A DNA stretch of 20,501 bases from positions 1 through 20,501 of the forward strand of contig CAXXFQ010000018.1 of the NCBI GenBank assembly GCA_963674475.2, written 5' to 3'. The stretch is from CAXXFQ01 sp963674475 (GTDB lineage Bacteria > Planctomycetota > Planctomycetia > Pirellulales > Thermoguttaceae). The position numbers and the translations under genes were made by a program. Below, one piece after another: positions 14,617 through 20,501 of the stretch. Below the pieces are notes generated by a model. It ran no database searches and was not told the DNA's origin. It worked only from the letters and a program-made list of their open reading frames with translations. Position 1 is the first letter of the stretch, and every line of letters starts with the position of its first letter.

Positions 14617-15368
14617 GCGTCCACACTCTCAGAGGAGCAGAATCGACCGCGCTCTTGTCGGGGCTGGCCCGACCACATCAGCCCGATCCGCCGGGAACGC
14701 TTCTCGCATTTCCCGGCGGCGGTTGGAGGCAGACATACAGGCGACCACCCAGCCCATGGCCGCTTCACATTTTCCGGAGCAGGACCGTGTCACCGATCGA
14801 CATGCCGGTTTGTCGCTTTCTCAGGAATAATGTACAATACACGTGATAGATCACACGGATATCGGCCATTCCACGCTCTGCTTCTGGCAGCTCGCACCTC
14901 TGCACGGATGAAATCGATGTCAGAATCGCATATTGCTCGCCTGTTGTTGCTCTCAGTTTCAGCCTGCCAAACGCAGTGCGCGTTTTGCTTCGGACCGCAC
15001 CTGGCGACTACCAGGCTGCCGGAGACGCTTGCCGCTATCGCAGATCGGTCCTTCGCCACGTGGCAGACTGAACGCTCGTTCGTACCGGCAGTCCGGGACT
15101 GTGGCCTCGACGGCAGGAACTCGATTGTCCTGAATCGCTGAACGACCGCAGGTTGCGCCAGCTGAAGTCGTCGGGCATTCGACGCCGATTCGGCTTGGAA
15201 TGGCCGTCGGGTCGGCACTGATCACAGTCCGGGAAGCGAGGTGGGGTAAAGGTCGGCTGATGCCAGACACCGTTTCGTGGATGAGCCCTACGCCGAACAT
15301 TGCGACAGGCCCCTCCCGCAGGCAAGCTCGGGCGGCGAGGTTGGCATGAGAAACGAGAGTATCGCATA
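14617..15368. other. Stretch of about 750 bases without a supportable gene
   Basis: No recognised protein family appears in any frame. One open frame (ATG 14911 to 15141) begins with a hydrophobic, lipobox-like stretch ending in LSVSAC, but its ribosome binding site is weak and the rest has no recognisable domain. The region holds a promoter-like site with an adjoining inverted repeat (14810-14854), and no intrinsic terminator was seen after the hydrolase gene. It may be the control region of the downstream two-component system or the remnant of a lost gene. Confidence 0.5.
14810..14854 (+). promoter_or_regulatory. Sigma70-type promoter with inverted repeat at the start site
   Basis: TTGTCG (14810-14815) and TACAAT (14833-14838) are separated by exactly 17 bases and match the -35 and -10 consensus at four and five of six positions. 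The expected start point, about 14845, lies within GTGATAGATCAC (14843-14854), an inverted repeat with arms GTGAT/ATCAC that would be well placed for a repressor. The nearest plausible target is the histidine kinase gene, some 520 bases downstream. Confidence 0.5.
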
Positions 15369-17327
15369 TTGACGTCCGGGGATATCTCACAACCTTGGAT
15401 CGATGCAGAGCGCCTGATCTCAGAAGACACCTTCAGGCATGCGTTTGAGAATGCAGCCTTTGGGATGGCTCTCTGGTTGCGATCGATGGCTGTTTCCTGC
15501 AAGTGAACCGGTCGATGTGCGAGATGTTTGGCTATCGCTCCGAAGAGCTGATCGCAAGGACCTTTCAAGAGCTCACGTACACAGATGATCTGGAGCTGGG
15601 CGCCGAACTGTTGCAGGATCTGATCGCAGGGCGCAGAGACTACGGTTGGCTGGAGAAAAGATACGTCCGGAAAGACGGCAAGATCATCTGGACCCTGCTG
15701 AGCACCTCAGTAGTGCGAAGTGCTGACGGGCAGCCCCAGTACATGGTCTCCCAGATCCAGAACATCACAGAGCGCAAGGAAGCTGAAGCCAAGCTGGCGG
15801 AAAAGGAATCGCAGTATCGCAGCATATTTGAAGCATCACAAGATGGTCTCCTCGTACTCCAACTGGATGGCGCGATCGTCGACGTCAGTCCAGCGTTCTG
15901 TAAGCTGCACGGCTATGGATGCGGCGAGCTGATTGGACGTCACGCCGCCCTCCTCATCCATCCGGACGATCACCCGGTCTTTGATGAGTATCTGCAGACG
16001 GTGCGGCGGGGTGAGGTATTCTTGGGCAGGGTCGTCGATCTGCACAAGAACGGCACATCATTCCATGTCGAGGTGCATGGCGCACCCTTCTCCTATCGAG
16101 GCGAACCCCACGCCCTCGCCGTCTTTCGCGACGTCACGATGCAGATGCAGCTGCAGAGCATCCTTGAGGAAGAAGTGGCTGCCCGGACCCGGGAACTGGC
16201 GGCCTTGTACGATGTAACGAGCGTGGCCAGCGCATCTCTCGAGCTCAAGACCGTCATCGAGCAATCGCTGGAACGGGTGCTGGAGGTGATGGACTGTCGG
16301 ATCGGCGGCATCCACCTCGTTAACCCGGACACGGGAGAGATGAACTTAGTTGCCTGGCGTAACATCCCTACGGAGATCCTCGCCGAAATCGGGACGCTGC
16401 CCGCAGATGGCGGGATTGCCGGCCGGATCTTGAAGCACGGCGCATCTCTGATCGTGCCATCCATGATGGACGATCCTGATGCGGTGCCCGCCGCTCGACA
16501 GCTCCTCAGCCGGCATCGGTACGTCGGCGCGCCGATGCGGTCCAAAGGACGGGCGATCGGGGTCATGAGCATCGTCGGTCCCGAGGGCAGGGCGTTCAAG
16601 ACGGAGGAAGTCAACCTCCTCGCTTCGATTGCCACGCAGATAGGCGTGGCCGCCGAGAACGCCCGCTTGTATGAACAGGTCGAGGTGCTCGCTGTCGCGG
16701 AAGAACGACAGCGGATTGCCCGCGACATTCACGACACGCTCGCCCAGGGATTTACCGGGATCAAACTGCAACTGGATGCGGTTGAATCTGCGCTCGAGCG
16801 CGACGAAAGCGCATCGGCGTACCAGCGATTGCATGTCGCCCGGCAACTGGCAGATCAAAGTCTGGCTGAAGCCCGCCGGTCGGTCTGGGCGTTGCGGTCG
16901 AAATCTCTGGAAGACAGGAGAATCGGTGATGCTTTGCTCGACTCCCTACGCGGCCTGACCGCCGGCACGGACCTCGAGGTGTCCGTTGATCTCCAAGACG
17001 ACCTGCCCGAGTTCCCGGCCGAGTTGAAGAGCGAGCTGCTGCTCGTGTCTCAAGAGGCGATCACCAATGTGGTCAGGCACGCCCAGGCGCAGCATCTGTC
17101 CATCCGGCTCACGCACGCCGACAGCCAGGCGCAGTTGAGAATTTGCGATGACGGGCGTGGCATCTCGCCCAATCGATATGGAGAGGGGCTGGGGGAGTGG
17201 TGGGTTTGGCCTGATCACCATGCGACAGCGCATGGCGCGACATGGCGGCACGCTGCAGATCCATACTCATCCCCAGCGCGGCACATGCATCATCGCCACG
17301 GTGGGTTTCGAAGACGCAGGAGTGTGA
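15369..17327 (+). CDS. Sensor histidine kinase, PAS-PAS-GAF-HisKA_3-HATPase, two frameshifts
   Basis: This is a NarX/DesK-class kinase with no transmembrane segment visible, so it is probably cytoplasmic. PAS 1 runs from TFRHAFENAAFGMAL to SQIQNITERKEAEAK, PAS 2 from YRSIFEASQDGLLVLQLDGA to AVFRDVT, and GAF from about 16215 to 16665. The HisKA_3 box EERQRIARDIHDTLAQGF has its phospho-acceptor His at 16730-16732. The ATPase has the N box SQEAITNVVRHAQ and G1 box DDGRGIS. Near 15468-15476, in CTCTCT, removal of CT (or gain of one base) joins GMAL to VAIDGCFLQVN. At 17191-17195, removing one G restores GLGSGGFGLITMRQRM, the G2 box, and a stop at 17325-17327. The start is uncertain: TTG 15369, or TTG 15300. 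The regulator gene begins five bases after the stop. Confidence 0.88.
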
Positions 17328-17331
17328 CAGG

Positions 17332-17958
17332 ATGACCGAATCGGAGATCCGGGTGCTCGTGGCCGACGACCACCCAATCGTCCGCGATGGTCTGGATGCC
17401 ATCATCAACGACCAGCCCGACATGCGAGTCGTCGCCGAAGCATCCAACGGAAGGGAGGCGCTTCGATTGGCCCTGGAGAGCCGTCCCGATGTCTTGCTGA
17501 TCGATCTGCGAATGCCGCAGTTGGATGGTCTTGAGGCAGTCATGGCCATCCAGAAGAAGTGGCCCGATGCGCGGATCATCATCCTCACCACATACGATGG
17601 CGATGAAGACATCTACCGGGCGATACAAGCGGGCGCGCGCGCCTACCTGCTCAAAGGCGTGCCTCGGGGTGAGCTGCTGGACACGATCCGCGCCGTCCAC
17701 GCCGGCAGCAAGCGCATTCCCCCAGAAGTGGCGGCGAAATTGGCCGAGCGTATCTCGACGTCAGAATTGACCGATCGCGAGCTGGAAGTGCTCCATTTGA
17801 TCGTAGCAGGTCAGAGCAACAAGGAGATCGGGCGCACTCTATCGATCACGGAGGGCACTGTCAAGGCGCATGTCAACAATCTGCTGGGGAAGATGGGAGT
17901 CAATGACCGCACCCAGGCGGTCACCGAAGCGCTGCGCAGGGGGCTGGCCCACCTATAG
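17332..17958 (+). CDS. NarL/FixJ-family response regulator
   Basis: This is a DNA-binding response regulator of 208 residues, the evident partner of the kinase just upstream. The receiver domain has the acidic pair Asp12-Asp13 in VLVADDHPIVRDGL, the phosphorylated Asp58 in VLLIDLRMPQLDG, a Thr in IIILTTYD and Lys108 in AYLLKGV. The C-terminal LuxR-type helix-turn-helix is LTDRELEVLHLIVAGQSNKE with GTVKAHVNNLLGKMGVNDRT. ATG 17332 is preceded by CAGGAG at spacing nine, inside the kinase's last codons, implying co-transcription. A terminator follows 36 bases after the stop. Target genes cannot be told from the sequence. Confidence 0.95.
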   Translation: MTESEIRVLVADDHPIVRDGLDAIINDQPDMRVVAEASNGREALRLALESRPDVLLIDLRMPQLDGLEAVMAIQKKWPDARIIILTTYDGDEDIYRAIQAGARAYLLKGVPRGELLDTIRAVHAGSKRIPPEVAAKLAERISTSELTDRELEVLHLIVAGQSNKEIGRTLSITEGTVKAHVNNLLGKMGVNDRTQAVTEALRRGLAHL

Positions 17959-17993
17959 CTTCTATATCCAAAGGAGTAGATCCTTGCCTATCG

Positions 17994-18023
17994 AAAGACC
18001 AACCTGCAGGTTGGTCTTTTTTT
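17994..18023 (+). terminator. Intrinsic terminator after the two-component genes
   Basis: AAAGACCAACC (17994-18004) pairs with GGTTGGTCTTT (18009-18019) around TGCA, and the 3' side runs into a T-tract up to 18023. It closes the kinase-regulator transcript. The 5' A-rich flank gives partial bidirectional character. Confidence 0.9.
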
Positions 18024-18109
18024 ATGCGCGGATCTATGTCCTAAATCGGATGAGATGGCTCTCCATGCCGGATATACTCTATGAAAATGATGGTGTTTTG
18101 GGGGTGTGG

Positions 18110-18973
18110 ATGCGGCTCTTCATCACCGGCGCAACGGGGTATATCGGTTTCCATGTGGCTACCGCCTTTCGCCGCGCTGGATGTGAGGTTTTCGGGCTGA
18201 CCCATAGCGAGCGTCAGGTGCACCGGCTCGAACGCAACGAGATCATTCCCGTCTTCGGAAGCCTGCAACGCCCGGATAGCTTCGCCGACATCGCTCGCGA
18301 GAGTGATGTGATCGTTCACGCGGCCATCGATTCCCACGCAGACGCTGCCGCCCTGGATAGAGCAACGGTGGAAGTGTTGCTGGAGGGCGCGAGCAGCGCT
18401 GCTCAATCGGCGACCGTCATCTACACCAGCAGCATCTGGGTGCTGGGCAACCGCGGCGGCCAACCGCTGACGGAGCAATCGCTGTTCTCGCCGCCCAAGA
18501 CGGCTGCGTGGCGACCGGACGTCGAACAGCATGTGTTGAACGCCAAGAACGTCAAGGGATTGGTCATCCGGCCGGGGGTGGTCTATGGAAAGGGCGGCGG
18601 GCTGACCGGCATGTGGTTCCAGGGCGCCTCAAATGACGGCGTCGTTCGGATTGTGGGGGATGGCGAGAATCATTGGGCCATGGTCCATGTCGACGACCTT
18701 GCCGATGGATACCTGCGGGCCGCGCAGAGCGGCCTCAGCGGCGCCGTGTTCAACCTGGCGGATGCTTCCCGGTCCACGATCATGAAGATGTCCGGGGCCG
18801 CTGCCTGTGCTGCCGGAAACATCCGCCAGCTTGAGTTTGTTCCAGTCGATCGAGCCATCCAAGAGATGGGACACCTGGCCGAAGCGCTCGCGTTGGACCA
18901 GATCGTGGACGCAAGCAAAGCACGCCGCGTGCTGGATTGGCAGCCAAGACACAAAGGGTTCATCCCGAAGTAG
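18110..18973 (+). CDS. Atypical extended SDR / NAD-dependent epimerase-like protein
   Basis: This is a Rossmann-fold NAD(P)-binding protein of 287 residues. The nucleotide motif TGATGYIG occupies residues 6-13, followed by DVIVHAAID, VIYTSSIWVLG (the usual catalytic-Ser strand), VIRPGVVYGKGGG and the HVDDLADGYLRA block, all typical of the extended SDR/epimerase family. Where YxxxK is expected, the sequence reads AWRPDVEQHV, so the catalytic Tyr and Lys are not apparent. This places it with atypical SDRs and makes classic epimerase chemistry doubtful. ATG 18110 has GGGGGTG upstream; a GTG six bases earlier is an alternative. It lies between a terminator and an MBL-fold gene 51 bases downstream, possibly in one transcript. 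Substrate unknown. Confidence 0.88.
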   Translation: MRLFITGATGYIGFHVATAFRRAGCEVFGLTHSERQVHRLERNEIIPVFGSLQRPDSFADIARESDVIVHAAIDSHADAAALDRATVEVLLEGASSAAQSATVIYTSSIWVLGNRGGQPLTEQSLFSPPKTAAWRPDVEQHVLNAKNVKGLVIRPGVVYGKGGGLTGMWFQGASNDGVVRIVGDGENHWAMVHVDDLADGYLRAAQSGLSGAVFNLADASRSTIMKMSGAAACAAGNIRQLEFVPVDRAIQEMGHLAEALALDQIVDASKARRVLDWQPRHKGFIPK

Positions 18974-19024
18974 ATACGTACTTTCGTGCGTGGCGCGCCC
19001 ATCGATCGTGAGGGGAAATAACTG

Positions 19025-19835
19025 ATGGAGAATTTCATTTGCAGAACCTGTGGCACGCAGTTCGCAGCGACAGAGCAATCGCCCGCCAGTTGCCCAATCT
19101 GTGAGGACGAGCGACAGTACGTGGGTTGGGAAGGCCAACAATGGACCACCCTGCAAGCTCTCCAACAGAGCCACCACAACGTCTTCAAGGAGGTCGAGCC
19201 CGGCTTGACCGGGATCGGCACGCACCCGTCATTCGCCATCGGCCAACGAGCGCTGCTTTTGCAAACCACTGCCGGCAACATCCTGTGGGACTGCATCAGC
19301 CTGATCGATGATCCAACCATCGCTGTCATCGAGGCGCTGGGCGGCATCTCTGGGATTGCCATCTCGCACCCCCACTATTACAGCGCCATGGTGGAATGGA
19401 GCCAAGCCTTCGACGCACCGATCTACCTGCATGCCGATGACCGTGAATGGGTTTTGCGCCCCAACCCGCCATTCAGTTCTGGAAGGTGAAACGAGACAGT
19501 TGTTGGACGGAGTTACCCTGCTGCGGCTCGGCGGTCATTTTGCGGGCGGCACGGTACTACATTGGAAAGGGGGCGCAAATGGGAGAGGCGTCGTACTAAG
19601 CGGCGACATCTTACAGGTCGTCTCTGATCGACGTTATGTCAGCTTCATGCGCAGCTATCCCAACTTGATTCCCTTGCCCGCTCGCACGGTGCGCCGCATC
19701 GCTGATGCGCTCAAACCCTATCGTTTCGAGCGCATTCACGGCGCCTGGTGGGATCGAGTTGTCGATTCGGATGCCGAAGCAGCCGTGGCGCGATCGGCCG
19801 AACGGTACATCAACGCATTGCGCGCCGAAGCCTGA
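19025..19835 (+). CDS. MBL-fold hydrolase-like protein with N-terminal zinc ribbon, two frameshifts
   Basis: The N-terminus has two CxxC pairs (Cys6/Cys9 and Cys23/Cys26: FICRTCGTQF and SCPICEDERQ), a zinc-ribbon or rubredoxin-like knuckle, followed by GWEGQQWTTL. The rest resembles a metallo-beta-lactamase-fold domain: GIGTHPSFAIGQRALLL, ISHPHYYSAMVEWS (in place of a classic HxHxDH), LGGHFAGGTVLHW and VLSGDILQVV. Two one-base losses within about 20 bases, near 19464-19470 and 19480-19484, join RPNP to AIQFW and then to EGETRQLLDGVTLL. As written, the first frame stops at 19489. ATG 19025 has AGGGGAA at 19011-19017. The missing metal ligands leave the reaction uncertain. Zinc-ribbon MBL proteins of this kind are known, but I cannot assign a substrate. 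Confidence 0.82.
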
Positions 19836-20000
19836 CCCTCTGAATCGTCCTGGTATGGGTTGCCGAAGCATGTTCTCGACAAGGGGAGCCACGAGCCGCT
19901 CGATCGATCCATGGATCAACGGTTTCGTATTCCGAATATCGAGGCGAAACGAAGGTCGACGGAATGACAGACGTGAAACACAAAACAGGGGAGAGCCACC

Positions 20001-20471
20001 ATGCAACAGGAAACGATCTCTGGCAATGAGGGCAAGACGATCAAGGCATCATTTCAGCAGCGAAGCGCCGGCATTTCATTGGTGATCACGGGCACCGTGG
20101 CGCTGTACTACATCGCACGTGCCTGGCCCATGCGACCGATCGCGCTGGCCGGTGCAGCCATCCCCGCCGGTTTCGGCAGCCTGGTCCTGACCACTTTTGC
20201 GCTGATCATCGTAGCGGAGATTGTGCTCCAAATCGTGCTGGTGATCGGCGCCGGGGCGGCTTCGAAACCCACGTCCCACGATCAGATGGCAGCCTTGAAG
20301 GCAAACCGCAACGCCTACGGGGTGCTTGCCGCAGGAAGCCTCGGCGTCGTTGGACTGCTCTTCGCAGGCCTGCCCGCCTTCTGCCTGGCCAATCTCGCTG
20401 TGCTTGCACTGCTGCTGGCTGAGATCACCAAATTCGCTTCGCAGCTCTTCTTCGGTCGCCGGCATGCGTAG
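20001..20471 (+). CDS. Small four-helix membrane protein, unknown function
   Basis: This is a 156-residue protein I cannot assign to a named family. Hydrophobic segments lie at about 22-40, 57-86, 105-124 and 127-147, suggesting four membrane helices with a short polar N-terminus and a basic end, FFGRRHA. The loop between helices 2 and 3 is polar and contains ALKANRNAYGVL. AGGGGAG a few bases upstream of ATG 20001 is a strong ribosome binding site. The 165 bases between it and the MBL-fold gene show no promoter I can defend. No catalytic motif is visible. Small membrane proteins with this layout often sit beside a helix-turn-helix regulator, which would lie past the window end if present. Confidence 0.75.
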   Translation: MQQETISGNEGKTIKASFQQRSAGISLVITGTVALYYIARAWPMRPIALAGAAIPAGFGSLVLTTFALIIVAEIVLQIVLVIGAGAASKPTSHDQMAALKANRNAYGVLAAGSLGVVGLLFAGLPAFCLANLAVLALLLAEITKFASQLFFGRRHA

Positions 20472-20501
20472 GTAGATTGGAAAAGCTCGATGCTTCAAAG
20501 A

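Noticed and set aside
14830..15141. Possible small protein gene downstream of the hydrolase
   Set aside because: Its ATG at 14830 lies upstream of the predicted transcription start and overlaps the -10 box. The later ATG 14911 has a weak ribosome binding site and no recognised domain.
18050..18078. Promoter for the SDR gene using TATACT at 18073-18078
   Set aside because: A reasonable -10 box is present, but the hexamer at the correct distance (ATGAGA) is not a convincing -35.

Overview
The window is high-GC bacterial DNA dominated by one plus-strand cobalamin (vitamin B12) biosynthesis operon, about 216-13197. No ribosomal or phylogenetic marker gene is present. The operon content, the PAS/GAF NarX-type kinase and the intergenic palindromic repeats are compatible with Chloroflexota, but that is an inference. 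Every gene I can support is on the plus strand.

Region 1 (1-215) is the leader: the 3' part of a cobalamin riboswitch cut by the window edge, a perfect 12-bp hairpin, and a classic intrinsic terminator just before the first gene. Region 2 (216-13197) runs cbiX, cobM, cbiG, cobJ, cobH, cbiD, cobL (cbiE-cbiT fusion), cobI, cbiA, chlI-like, chlD-like and cobO. Most genes overlap or nearly touch. Together they cover early cobalt insertion, most ring methylations, ring contraction and opening, C1 methylation, methylmutation, a,c-diamidation and corrin adenosylation. Not found here: precorrin-6A reductase (cobK/cbiJ), cobN, cobyric acid synthase, cbiB and the nucleotide-loop genes. The chlI/chlD pair lacks its usual CobN-type partner in this window.

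Region 3 (13198-15368) is repeat-bearing spacer DNA, a membrane-anchored serine hydrolase of the beta-lactamase/penicillin-binding fold, and about 750 bases without a convincing gene but with a good promoter-like site. Region 4 (15369-18023) is a two-component system (PAS-PAS-GAF histidine kinase and NarL-type regulator) closed by a strong terminator. Region 5 (18110-20501) holds an atypical NAD(P)-binding SDR protein, a zinc-ribbon MBL-fold protein and a small four-helix membrane protein.

Two things stand out. First, a composite two-hairpin repeat occurs twice (about 8481-8565 and 12461-12547) with paired, compensating base differences. One copy lies in frame inside cbiA, between its two catalytic domains; the other lies upstream of cobO. 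Second, at least twelve one- or two-base frameshifts interrupt otherwise conserved genes, with conserved reading resuming immediately in another frame. This looks like uncorrected indel error more than gene decay, and gene coordinates below are given for the reconstructed genes.
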